Shown here one piece after another: positions 51,831-64,000 of a stretch of 64,000 nt of DNA; the stretch's first letter is position 1; every line of letters begins with the position of its first letter. The stretch is from Prinia subflava (lineage: Eukaryota > Chordata > Aves > Passeriformes > Cisticolidae), in contig NC_086283.1 of assembly GCF_021018805.1 (NCBI RefSeq), positions 7,577,162 to 7,641,161 on the forward strand, given 5' to 3'. Made by a program: the position numbers and the translations under genes. The notes beneath the pieces were generated by a model that was not told the DNA's origin, ran no database searches, and was given only the letters and a program-made list of their open reading frames with translations.

Positions 51831-54799
51831 TAACAGGAGATGCATTTTCTCCTTTTAAATAAAAAGACCAGTAACTAACAAGTAAATTGTAATGAAGTTA
51901 TGCACTTAACACCAAAAGATTGCTGCTTTTGTTGCAGTTTTCTTGTGCATAAGTTGTGATGCTCCTCAGTTATGTAAGACCTTAACACATTCCAACCCTA
52001 TTTTTCTAAGGGTTAAAAAAAGTTTGAGGAAAAATACCAGAAGGTGTACAAAATAGTCTCAAAAGAAATTTTGCTATTATTTTGTGCAAGACTGTAGAAA
52101 AAAGTCTGACTGTGAAATAATGTTTAAAGACATTCTGACAGATATGGTTCAAGTAAGTGAATGAGTCACGAACCACATAAAATTAAATAAGCAAATAAAT
52201 AATAAATATAAAATTAAAGAAGCAAAAGACAGAACTGACTCATATATCAATTCTGAATTTCAAATATGATATGTTTCTTTGATATGCTGTGTATTAGCAG
52301 GGCTTTAACATGTCTTCTTTTTCTCAGAAACCAAAAGATAAATGAGTTTGGTAAAAAGACATACGTAGACTTTTGTTCCACTGTATTTGAAATGTATTCA
52401 GAAGTAATTTGGTGTTTATTCTTACTTGGAAGCAAAATGCCTTGGTGTCACTTATTAAAGTTGTGGCCAAGAGATTTAGCACAAAGACCATGGTTGAGAA
52501 AATGTTGTGTAAAGGATGGCTTTTTAGACTGAAAACCCTAAGTTTTCTGCCAGTTTCTATGCATCATCACATAGATATGATTAGATGGCTTATGAAGCCA
52601 AGGGATCGGTATTGTTATGTCCTGTCAAATGTACATTTACTGTCATAAAAACATTTTCTAAAGTGTCTTTTCCTTTGATTCATGTTCTTAAATTGATTTG
52701 GAGGAGGATGCAGAAAGAGAGAGTTATAATACAGGGAGAAGGGCTCTTCCTGTCTGATATGAAGGATGAAGTACCTTCTCAAGTGTCTAGCTTGAGAAGA
52801 GGGGCAGATCTCAGAAGAGGTGAGGAGGCTGTTAGTTTTCCATGAAATATCTCAATGGAAAACACAATAACAGAGTCTTGACTTTAAATGCTACAAGTTG
52901 ATACATAGGCAGACCTCTGAGATGTCTTCCTTGATAAGAGTCTAGATTCTTGTTTTGCTCTTATAAATAAATTACAAGGAGTTGTCAATATAGATGGCTC
53001 CAAGTTTGCAAACACTAGGAAAGGCAATAGAAAGTAAGATGGAAATGGAAGTATATTCAGCAATCTGATGTTGATGGGAACCTTGTATCTAGTATGAATA
53101 TAATTGATACTGATTAATTATGCACCAAGCTGATTTAGCATTGTGCCAATGCAGGGATAGGCATAAAAAGTACAAAAGCATTAAAAATACACAGTGTAAT
53201 ACGCCTTGAAGAAGGAACTACACTGAAACCAGAAATATGAGGAACCTTAGCTTCCTTTCAAAGTATGAAGAAAAGCAAAGCATGTATTATATTTTGTCTG
53301 GAGAGTAGTACTTCTTTCTGATCAAATAACAATGAGAAAATGGTGGCAGCCTCTGCCCTGACAATAACATCCCTAGTAAGTTACTCACCAAATGTAGTTA
53401 ATGAAAAGAATAAGCTTTTTAACATGTTTTAACATTTAACATGTTTGCCTGAACCAAAAGCAGCCTTTATCGATCACCTAATAGAAATAACTCCAGGCAA
53501 GCATTTTTCTTGCCCATCTGAAAAACCTGAAGTACCTGTGGTCTCTTCTAAGGCAAAAAACAAAAAAAAACAAAAAAAAACCAAACCAAAAACAAACCAA
53601 CAAACCAAAATCAAGGAAAAAAACCCCTGCAAATATCCAGTATGTAATCTCATAATAACTCAAATATCTTATTTCTACTTTGCTTGATACTTGCATTTTC
53701 TAAATATTATTTTATAACTTTCTTCAACAAAAATGTTGAGGGAATGGCTAATGAGAATACCAGAAAAATATTGCAACAGAGAACTATGCCACAGTAGGCA
53801 GTCATGGCTAAATAGTACTGACACCAGGACCTCTTTCTTTACTTTTCTGCTGGGGCCTGGGACACATGTTCGCTGGGAATCGCACAATCCACAGCACTGG
53901 AAAAGTATTTTCACATCACTTAAGAGTGGTAAGTGGAGTCTATGTAATGATTCCTGAAGATTTCATGCTGCAGTAATTATACAAGTTGATTAAACGTATT
54001 TAGAGGTACTGAGATTTTTTTAAATTCTCTTTTTAAAACCTATTGCTACTTTATTTAAAATGCCTTACTTTACATCTTAAAGAGTTGTAATTTTGCTGTC
54101 ATGTGGAAACAAGTAGAAGGACAAACTAGAAACAGTCCTTTATATATATGTTCTTGTTTGTGATTCTGACTCCTGCAACAAACAGAAAGAGAGGGAAAAC
54201 AGATTTTTTTAGTAGGCACAGGATACCTCCAGCAGCAAAAAAATATTAAATGGTGGAATACAAAGTGTCTTACATTCCTTATACCTCTGGAATCATCTGG
54301 GGATAAACAGCCTTTGAACCAGAGACCTCTTGGCTAAAAGATCATGATCTAACTTACACTAGGCATCCTGGGAACAGAAGAAGAATTGGAGCCCACCAGT
54401 GGCCAATCACTTCCATTCCACTTTTCCTATACATCAGAACAGTCCACATGCTGATTCTAACAGGTTTATGGTCATGCAGTCCTTTATGCAGACATCAGCT
54501 CCTGGGATAATTTTTGTTTCCTGTATATTTGTCTTAAAACAATTACATTATTTACTGGTCATTTGTACAATTACATTTTACTTCTTACAATGGATTTGTG
54601 GCAATAACTTTTTCAGATGGTGAAGGTTTTATGCCCCTATCCTTTAAAAATGCCAGGCAGGCTAGAGCATAAATGGGATGAATGCAAATACTGCTGACTG
54701 TGACTGCCCAATGAAGCTTAAAGGAAATACATTTGTTCTACTTAGCTAAATTTTCCTTGAGACTATCAGAGTTGCATCTCGCTTTCTGTCCTTTCAACC

Positions 54800-55090
54800 T
54801 CCTCCTCAAAGTCAAGTCAACCCTCAGTTCAGACCAGACTGCCCAGACCTCTGACCCAGAGTTAGGTCTTGAAAACCTCTGAGACCTCACAGTCTCTCTG
54901 GGAAAAATGCTTCAGTATCGTCATGCTGAAATGCATTTTCTTTATACCTAGCTGGAACTCCCTTTCTTGATTTCCGATTGCGGTTTCTCATTCTGTTTTC
55001 TTGTCCCTCTATAGAGCCTGGCATCAGACTTTTGGTTGGTAACTTTCTCCTGAGCATTGGAAGGCTGCTCTAGGCCTTCACTAGGGCTTC
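54800..55090 (-). repeat. Old CR1-like fragment
   Basis: Weak but ordered similarity to CR1 in reverse complement: 'cagactgcccagacctctg', 'gtcttgaaaacctctgagac', 'ctcacagtctctctggg', 'agctggaactccctttctt', 'cttgtccctctatagagcc' and 'ggaaggctgctctaggcc'. Highly decayed, so boundaries are uncertain. Confidence 0.6.
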
Positions 55091-57785
55091 TCTTATGACA
55101 AACATTGTCTACTTTAACTGAGTATCTGCTAAATCTGTATAAGTGTTCAGGGAGGTACTGGTTAAAAAAAATCCATGCAAATCCATAAAGTTTTGCAAGT
55201 CACTGATAATATTCTTGAAATCCTACAAAATATCTGTACTATAAAATATTCAGAAATATGCTTAAAAATTTTAGGATAAATCAAATATTCTAAAGAGAAA
55301 TACAGAACTATATTTTATTTGAATCCTTAGCAACCTAGTAGGTGGTAGGTCATAATCAACAGCTCTTTGTTGATCTAGGAGGGAGTTTCCTAAATAAAAT
55401 GGAAGAAATTCCCATATATCTCTTTCTGTTTTTTGGCATAATGTGAAAAAGGTTGAGAACAACAATTTCTGTTCTTAGATTTTCATAACCAAATTTAATT
55501 TAAATTTTCTTAATGAGGACTGGAAGCTGTAGTGTGAGAATAATAGTTATAAATACTTGATTTTCACACTGACTATTCAGTCGTAAAAAACTTTAATTCT
55601 TACTGATGGTAGAATCCAAGGCAGTCATTAATGCACAAGCTCAAAGTCTTGAGGGATATACATTGTGACTGTTCCTCCTCTTTCTAAATATACTATAATT
55701 TTCTCTGTTCATTATTATTTTCATCATCCTCCCCCGCTATTCCTTCCCTGTGCTCTGCTGATTTTTGAATGGCTGAGGTGCTTTGTGTATATCCTTGCTT
55801 TCATTCAAGGTTTATATGACCTGCCTACCTTTCTTTACACAACTCTTGAAAGTGACAAAAAAGTTAAGATTTTGTTGAATAACTTAAACACTTAAGTGAG
55901 TAAGAAAATAAAAATTTTGTTATTTTTTACATCTTGTAAGGTTGTCTTCTTTAAGTGTTAACCTAAGTTTCACATAATTTTAATGTTTTCAATCTTTCTT
56001 CAAATATTGATATGTAATGGATATTCAGTTGATTTTCCTAATAATTTCTTATTAGCAATAAAATCTTCAAGCTTTTTATCTTTAGGCATCCAGGCTTTTA
56101 TATGTATGATTTTCCCAGTTACTAGATAAAAATGGGATTGTACAGTAATGACTTCTCCAATGTTCAGCCGTATATCAGAAAGAGGATAAGGTTTTTGACT
56201 TCAGCTCATTTATCTATATACTACAAGCAAACATCACACTGTTTTTTATCAGTGTGAAGTCTAGTGCATCTAGAATAAATAAATCTTGGAAATTTGAAGT
56301 AAGCTCAGAATGAAAACATATTGGGATAGGGGGAGTGTCTGTGTGTTGCTTGCACAGATGTGAGACAGATCACTCTTCCAGTATTTGGAGTATGAGAAGA
56401 AACTTCAGAATCACAAAGTGCTGGAGTAATCCTATACTAATACAACATGATCATAATACAACAGTATTCCAAGAATATTACAGAGGGAAAGAAGGCCTCA
56501 TAAGCCTAGTGTTATGCTAAACATTTTTAGCCTGCCAAAAAAAAAAAATAAAAAAAAATCCCAAACTTCATAGAAGTTAGGGATCACTGCAAATTTAGTA
56601 TTTGTTTTCAGATTTTTAAATATAAGACTGGAATTCTATTTCTAGGTCTGCTTTGCAATGTCTGGCAAGTTGCTTCTAATTATAGTTTATATATATATTT
56701 TCACTGGTTTTTGACAGCCCAGTTACCAGGGACCTGTGACAAGCCCCCTCTGTCAAAGATTTTGATGGGTTGTGACTGTATTTTGAAACTCTCAAATAAG
56801 TTTATACATATTTTCAGGGGGGTACCCACCCCCTAAATTTTCTTCTCATGGATCAGTCCATTTTTTAAAATACTTTTGAAATGGCCATCTAAAAGGGAAA
56901 ACCTGGAAAACCGACTGTATTTCTGACTAGGAGGATAAAGTTTAAATTTTTTTTTCTTCCTAGGCTGTTTCATAAGTATATACTAAAGAGGTTGGTTGTT
57001 TTTTTAATATACAAGTATAATGCTTGTATTGTAACTACTGCTATTGTTAGCTCAGCTAAGACATGGGCCATAGCATCCTAAGGCTAATGGATGGATACTT
57101 GTATTAGTTGCAATCATTAGAGCGTTTAGAAAACCCCTTCTCAGTTTACAGACACTAACTGTATAAAGGAAACTGCAGGGACCTCTATGTTTCAACAATA
57201 TCTCCTCTACGGTTTATAAATAAATACATAATAATTTTTAAAAAAAACACCTTGACATCCCTTTTACCAAGTACCAACATCAATAACAGCAATGGAAAAA
57301 ACATGAATTAAAATAATGCTTCTTTCCATCTGAAAACTTGTATTGTACAGCAGTTGTGGATATTTCCTAAAATTACATTGACAGCAGCACTGTAGAAACA
57401 GAGATTCACCTTGCTAATGACCTCTGGTTTTGGCAAGATAATAAGTACAAGAAAAAGAAGAGATCATTATTACCATAAACAGGAATAGAGGCTTTATAAC
57501 AGCAGCATTTGCTAGCACCTCTAAAATTAACTCTGGGTCAAGCTTTCCATGAGAAATGTTTTTTTTAGAATTAATACTGAGCAGCTCAGCTATAGACACA
57601 TCAGAGAATATATTTTAAACAAGTCAGTCTAGAAAACAGGTTTTAAAATAGTACACATGGAAACAAAAACATAAATTTGTATAGAGTATCCATTTTCTCT
57701 TATAAAATTTCTGGCCTAAGGTGTTTCCATCTTTCCCTGTGATTGAAATACAAGGTAATTTAGGCCACAGAGTTCTCTTTAAATC

Positions 57786-57850
57786 ATAGTAGAGGTTAGG
57801 AGGCATCTCTGGAGGTCATGCAATCCAACCCATTGTCAAAGCTGGGCTAG
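57786..57850 (-). repeat. Short CR1-like fragment
   Basis: 'gaggcatctctggaggtcat' followed by 'gcaatccaaccc' and 'caaagctgggctagc' resembles the first 60 bases of the CR1 3' end in reverse complement. Short, so only a moderate call. Confidence 0.5.
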
Positions 57851-57874
57851 CTGAATATTTTTCTCTGAACTTAA

Positions 57875-57902
57875 ATATATATATATATATATAGGTATAT
57901 AT
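57875..57902. repeat. (TA)n microsatellite
   Basis: About nine AT dinucleotides, a 'gg' interruption, then a few more TA units. Confidence 0.9.
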
Positions 57903-60900
57903 CTCATGCTATTTTTGGAACAAGGCAAATATTTACTATGATATTATTCTGTAGTGGTGGGTGGTAAACTGCATATACATGTTCTAGAAAAAGATTGTGA
58001 TGTTTCACAGTAAAAAACATTAATGTAATCTACCTTAACATGTTGCTGTTAACAGCAACTAACCACTTACACTGGTTTCTGCCCATTTGTTAAAGATAAA
58101 TCGGTTCGATTCCAGTGAGATATTAATGTCAATTAAATTTTCAGGTTAAATACTAGGGCATCACTGTATTCTAGATTCTCCTGGATTCTGCTTGGGTGAG
58201 TTGCTTCAGTCATAAATCTCCTATGTAGAATTTCAGATCCAAATCATTCTAGACAGAGCCATCTATATTCTTTCATATCAATATTAATTTTTGAAGTCTA
58301 TTCATAACAGTATAAAGACTAATCTATGTACTTTGTAGAACTTGAATATTCACAGACAAAGGCCTTGCTAGGCATCTTGCTGTCTGTTTGTAACCAAATA
58401 AGTAATTTGAGCCAAATAAGTGTAGGCCATCTAACTGCATTTCCTCATGTCCAATTTTCTTTTGTGCATAAGCACATAAAAGCGTAAATATGATGAAGTA
58501 TGTATCAAACATACTGCTATCCTCATTAGGTTTTAACTATTAGCATATTTACAGAGACTTAAAACAGAAATAAGCCCTGAAAAATGAATAGGCATTATTA
58601 TTCCCTAAACAGAGCACTGAAAAGCAACTTATTCTTTTCTTCTTTTATCTAACATTGTAATTAGAAGAAAAATTTTAAAAATCACTATTAACTATTTAAT
58701 TAATCGATAGTTAGTATGATTTAAAGAAAATAATCTGTATTGAATTGGTGCATATGTTTGGAATTGTTCTGCAAAAGGAACATTATGGCATTTTGCAGTA
58801 GCTGGCATATACAGTAGTGGGTATGTTTATATCTGTATTGATCTTTTGTGATGTCTCGTAAACGACCTCTTTACATTATTCATGTCTCAACCAAATTAGA
58901 TTCTAGAAAAATACCTTTAGTGAAATCCATTTTAAGAGCAGTAGAATTGTGAGGTCAGCTGGCTTAACTATAGTGATTTCTAACAATCATTCAGTTGCTA
59001 GTAATATCTCAGTCACTATGTAAAAAACCACCCTCAGCCACTGAATATAAAAGCAGTGGTGCAAAATAAGATGAGATGACAGGCCTCAGAAGGCACATTA
59101 ATGTTCTATTCCTTTGTCTCAGAAGTACTAGCCCATTATGTTCTTTTAGGACAGGAAACAAAAATGTATGGATAATAAATGACCAGTCCTAGAGCCTTGA
59201 GATTAACACCCTTCAACACATAGAAGGGTGTCTTGTGTCTTACCACATCTGTTTCCCTGACTAGGGGCTGCACTATAAAGCAACTTAGTGAAATGATTCA
59301 GGTTTGCAATTTTTTAAAGGAATGGAATCAGGCTTTCAGTGAGCACTCTGAAACAGTACTGGCCAAAGTCAATAGTCTTCTTGGGCTCCTCAGTTTAACA
59401 GTGCAGAAACAAAAAAAAAGTTTGTGAAGTGCTCATCTGAATGATGAAATGAAAAATGAATTGTTTAGAGGAAACATATACATACAAGAACTGATAATAT
59501 TATTTGAATACACTGACAATTATTATCACTTGCTCTATAATGGCAGATACTTGAGTACTGGGGAGGGAAAAGGTACTGACAGCTCAAGACTAGGAACAAG
59601 CATCTGTTAGTCTCTCATGGCCAAGAGGTTGCTCCACAGATACTCATAAACAACTGGTGGAGTTTTAAATTTGTTTTTCTTTTCATGAGTGCTTTCAAGC
59701 CTATTGTGCAAGGGATTGAGCTGCCAGCAGGTATAACTATGCCATCTTCTTAGGCTGAGGTCATCCTAAGTGGCACATAAAATAGCTGAAGTAGTGTAGC
59801 TGTTGTAGCACAGGAACTCTGTGCCAGTAAGTTGTCCAAATATTTACCTACCTTTACAGGCAGCTTTTACAGCTGATGGGAACTGCTTGCTGCCATGGCT
59901 ACGCTGTTTCCAGTAGCTGAGCTAGTTCATTTGAATCTAGTTTGAGTTTCTCATTAAAACTCTGTAGATATCTCTCCATATCTCTACAAGGTTTGTGACC
60001 TTAGTTACCAATATGCAAATTTTTCTGTTCACTTTCTACAGCATGTAAAACATTGGATTAGGATTAAGTTAAATATATCACAAAGTCTTACATATAAAAC
60101 ACTATTACTCTGTGACAATGGTAAAGGGATTACATGATAAAGTTGTAAAACCAGATGAATTTAAAGGTGTTTCTCAAGATGTCCTAGCATTTAACATCTC
60201 AGGATTTCAATTTGTGCCATGGAGAGACTTTTAGTGTTTAGAATCTGCAAGCATAGTCTGTACTGTTCCACTTTGTTGATGGTTTGTTTTTTTTACTTTC
60301 CTGTTATGTATTGCTCCTGATCTAACATAACCCTCTCTACTGCTTTAAACACAATTCATGTTACTATAATTAAAGCTGCACTGTTGAACTGGTGAATGGA
60401 TTAGATGCTGGATGTAGAGTGCTTGATTTCCCTTCCCTACTCTGCACCAAACCCAGCTGTTTTTACTCACCCTCCACTTTAGTGAAGCATGTCTGGAAAG
60501 ACCTGCAAGGAGAGAAGAGACCAATAAAATTTATGTTAATTAGTACAATACAAAGCCCCCTATTTTTCAGCTACTTCATAAACTCCTATGTAACTTGCCT
60601 TTAGATAGATCACATTTATAAAGATTAAAATAGATCTACCTTGTTCAAATTGTTGATTTATTATTTGACTTAAATGCCGTATTGCAAACTTCCCTTGGAT
60701 TTCCTGGTTCTACATATTCTTGATTCTAAACTCCTAAATATTTATGTTAAATATTTGTTATTTATTGTTAAATATACTTATATATACAGACATTCATGCA
60801 GCTAACTCTTGAAGGATTAAAGCTGTGTTCCAAAATTGTTACTGTTCATATGAAAGAGATGCAGCCAAGTTTCAGACTATGAAATTCATCTTGTCTGGTC

Positions 60901-63900
60901 TGGCTTTCAAAAATGTTGGTATTTACTGCAAGGTTTCTCTACCTATTGTAAAAAGACTGAAATTAACTTATGCTACTCAAAAGCACCTCAGATAAATAAT
61001 TTCTCTTTCTTGTAAATATAGCACAAGGGCAGGCACCTAGCTTAGTTCTGCTATATTCCCAACCAAAGTTAAATGAGACGAAACTTACTCTATCAGACAG
61101 ATCTGGGTTTTCTGAAGAACATGTCAAAAGTAGTTTATTTTCTTTGTCCTGAAAGAGGCAATGAGGTATAGCTTAAAATTAAAATAATCTGGCACTGAAA
61201 TTAGTGAACAGTAGCAAACAGTCTCTCACTTGAAATTCAGTCTTATTTTTTCCTCACAGTCTGTAGCACCCACTCAATTTTTGGTATTGAGATGGGACTC
61301 TTAATATCTGTATTGTTGTCAGTGGTGTTCTTCAACACAAAACATTTCTCTTGACTGTTTTTAAAGTGGTTCAGTGTGCACATAAATAATGTTTTTGCTG
61401 CACCAGCTACCAAGTTGAGAAATTTTAAGACAGGATCAGTATTTGGAGGCATATTACATTCCAAAAAATACCTTTTTCAGGCATCTAACAAGGAGCATTG
61501 AAAGACTTAAGGACAGTATTGTTCCTGAAGTCTTTCTTTGAGCTCCATAGAGGGTCATCTTTGTTTCATCTTCATAGCCACATTTATTAAAGTTCAAATA
61601 TTCTCAATTATTTTAGACAGTGATCTGATATGCAGTATTAGTAGCATGCCACAATTCCATTAGTTCAGTGTTGAGTTTAATATATACATGGTATAGGGAG
61701 AGCCATACTACTGGAAAATTCTACTCTCTTCCTCGGCAACTGAGAGCTGAGAAATCCTGATGGGTATGATAAATCCTACAGCAGATTTACAAGCACCCAC
61801 ACTTATGCTCCTGAATAATCTCAGTAAATTGTTTGAGTAATTGCAGTTGGTTTAGTGGTTTAAACAGGTTTAGTATTAATCCCTTCTTTTCTGAAACTGC
61901 AGAAGAGACAATTTGGGTGCTCTTTGCTAGCTGCAACTTTCCATTGCAGAAACACTAAATTTGAGGTTAGCTTGCCCACAGATACCTCCTTTTTGAAAAA
62001 GGCCATGACATACAGGAATGTCTGCAGGACATGTCTATCAATGTGGCCACATATCTATGCACATTGCTCTAAGATTTTAGTAATTTTTAGATTTAAGATT
62101 TAGTCATTTTAGATTCACAAAATTTTAGTACAAATTTTACCTGCAGAGACAAGAGAGTAATTGTCAGAACTGCTTGAAATGCAGCAACGCAGCTTCTACT
62201 AATATTAGGAAGAATTCATATAATACAGTAAAATTATTTGCACTAAGAATTCCTTTATATCCATAATAATCTTCTGATGGAAATATTTGGAATTCACTGT
62301 TAGTGCATTTCTGTAGACACAAGGCTTCAAACAGGCATCACAAACCCAGTGTGGTTTTTCTTCTGTAATTAAAATATTTTCATTCAATAGCAAAATATTT
62401 TTGTTCTTGTTCCAAGAACACACCACTGCAATCCAGTGTTTTAGCCAAACATTTTCTTTTAGCTTTCCTCAAATCCTTAGCAGCCAGGCTACACATAACT
62501 TCAGTGGATTCTGCTCAAGCTTTCCATTATAAACCAAAAAGCTTTCTTATAAATGTAGCAAAGAAGAAAAGTTGTGTCACACAGTACATATCAAGTCCTC
62601 TCTTGCAGGAAAACTTCACCATTTGTATGAGAAATAAGCATCCTTCAGCCAGCACCTTGCTGAGATAATTCAGACTCATCAAGGTGTTTCCATAAACTTC
62701 AGTAGACCAAAGTATACTGGAAGAGCTCTGAGATTTGCCTCAAACTGAGGTAAATATGCTGATGATGTTCTAAAGTGAAATCACAATATAGGATGTTATC
62801 TTAACCAAGAGCTCACCTCTGCTTAGGTTGGGAACATCACAGAGAACTGCAAATGAGATATACTGTGAAAAAAGGCAGATTAAAACACAAAGTAGGTAAC
62901 CTGACAACTTCCTAATACAGCAACAAAGAAATCAGGTCTGCAATTATAATTCTATCAGCTGCAATATTAGAGTCTGGTTTTGGAAGACATGACATGCTAC
63001 AGTCTGGATCATAGCAAATTCAAACAGGGAAAGGAAAGGAAACCTTCCTAATCCTCAATTTGGCTTTATTATATCATTTGGTTAAATTAGATCATCTGTA
63101 TCAACTGCTGCCTCCAATGTGCTCCCAAATGAGCAGAAATACTATTAGTCTGTCTTTTTTTTGTGTTTTGATTTGTATGTTTAATGAGATCTGAGGTCAA
63201 AATTATTTTTTAAAATGTTTTTTGCTAGAGTCATAGGAATAACATTCAGTGTGAGGAAAAAACAGGTGTATCAGATCAAAGGTTTCTCTCTCCCCACCAA
63301 AACCAAATTAGATTTAAAGCATATTTTGATTTTATCATCCAAGTACAAGTCAAAATTACTCGTTAGCATGAATTTGCTTTTGGTTATTGTTTTTGTAATC
63401 CAAATAACATGAAAATACAATTCCCTTAATACTGTTTAGCTATATGGCAAACAAATGGATTTGAAAACTTGGTGAGGGAGGGGCAGGCGGCTGAATAAAT
63501 ACATAGACATCCCAGTGTTTTGTCATGTAACGAACTATAATAGCACTTCAAAGTTTTGGACAGATTTCCTTATATTATGGGTTTAGGGTGTAGCTGTGTG
63601 GAAAATTGTAAATGTTGTCTTTTGGTATTTACTTTACAACCCTTTGTAATCTTCAGCTGTATTTATAGCTTCAAGTGGGAAGGAATCAAAATTAAAAAGG
63701 CCAGCTTGAACCTTTGTAATCAAATGCTTTCCCCATTTCTCCTGAAAATAAATTTGCAGCCTGAACATTTGGCTGCCTAAGGAGACCACCCGAAGAGTTT
63801 ACAAGCTGTGACCTTGCAGTGAATAGTTTTGTGGAAAAGCGCAAGTTGCAGGAACACACAAAGAGTCGTGGATAAACTAGCCGATTTTTTGATGGAAGAA

Positions 63901-64000
63901 AGAGTAAGTCGGCTTTGAGTTGGAGGGTTTGACGATTAGAGGGAAGGGATGAGGTTCCCATTCCTGAGGCGCTGGGATGGCCACTCACTCTCGTCCAGCG

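Larger units (their letters stand above)
50520..64000. other. Probable intergenic region, no gene recognised
   Basis: Apart from the CR1 fragments and simple repeats listed, this 13.5 kb shows only short AT-rich ORFs with no familiar protein motifs. In human the next gene in this direction is PAPSS1, divergent from SGMS2; none of its exons is recognised here. GC content rises slightly in the last 150 bases, where both strands carry donor-like sequences, so a new exon or promoter may begin beyond the window. Confidence 0.5.

Noticed and set aside
63762..63876. Coding-looking 36-codon stretch on the plus strand at the right edge
   Set aside because: It has no ATG, no recognised similarity and no clear acceptor; probably chance.
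1..64000. CRISPR arrays, operons, prophage, tRNA or rRNA genes
   Set aside because: No regularly spaced repeats and no recognisable cloverleaf or rRNA sequence; the sequence is vertebrate nuclear DNA.

Overview
The window looks like nuclear DNA of a bird. Intron-split vertebrate genes lie in AT-rich noncoding DNA, CpG islands mark promoters, and every interspersed repeat I recognise is a CR1-type LINE, with no SINEs. All gene calls come from reading the sequence and recalling protein families; no database search was run.

Two protein-coding genes can be supported, both on the minus strand and head to tail. At the left edge is the first coding exon of CYP2U1 (2127-2565) inside a CpG island (about 2040-2745); its remaining exons lie beyond position 1. 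Upstream of it is a complete coding region of SGMS2 (sphingomyelin synthase 2): five coding exons between 22453 and 14286 that join without frame breaks into 365 codons, the length of human SGMS2. The order SGMS2 then CYP2U1 in one orientation matches human 4q25.

Layout: 1-2126 CYP2U1 intron 1 with a CR1 fragment; 2127-2750 CYP2U1 exon 1 and promoter; 2787-2827 poly-A tract; 2830-14285 AT-rich DNA holding the SGMS2 3'UTR (end not definable) and the short intergenic space; 14286-22626 SGMS2 coding exons and part of its leader; 22627 to about 44614 long 5' intron of SGMS2 with several CR1 copies; about 44290-45080 a large CpG island with a good minus-strand splice donor, the likely SGMS2 promoter; about 48230-48550 a second CpG island, a possible alternative promoter; 48600-64000 probable intergenic DNA with CR1 copies and no recognisable gene.

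The two enzymes act in lipid metabolism: SGMS2 makes sphingomyelin at the Golgi and plasma membrane, and CYP2U1 is a fatty-acid hydroxylase of ER and mitochondria. Their adjacency is inherited synteny, not an operon. I found no convincing undescribed system. The best leads are a changed palmitoylation cysteine in SGMS2, three uORFs in its leader, two putative promoters, and a tandemly duplicated hairpin-forming motif in its first intron.
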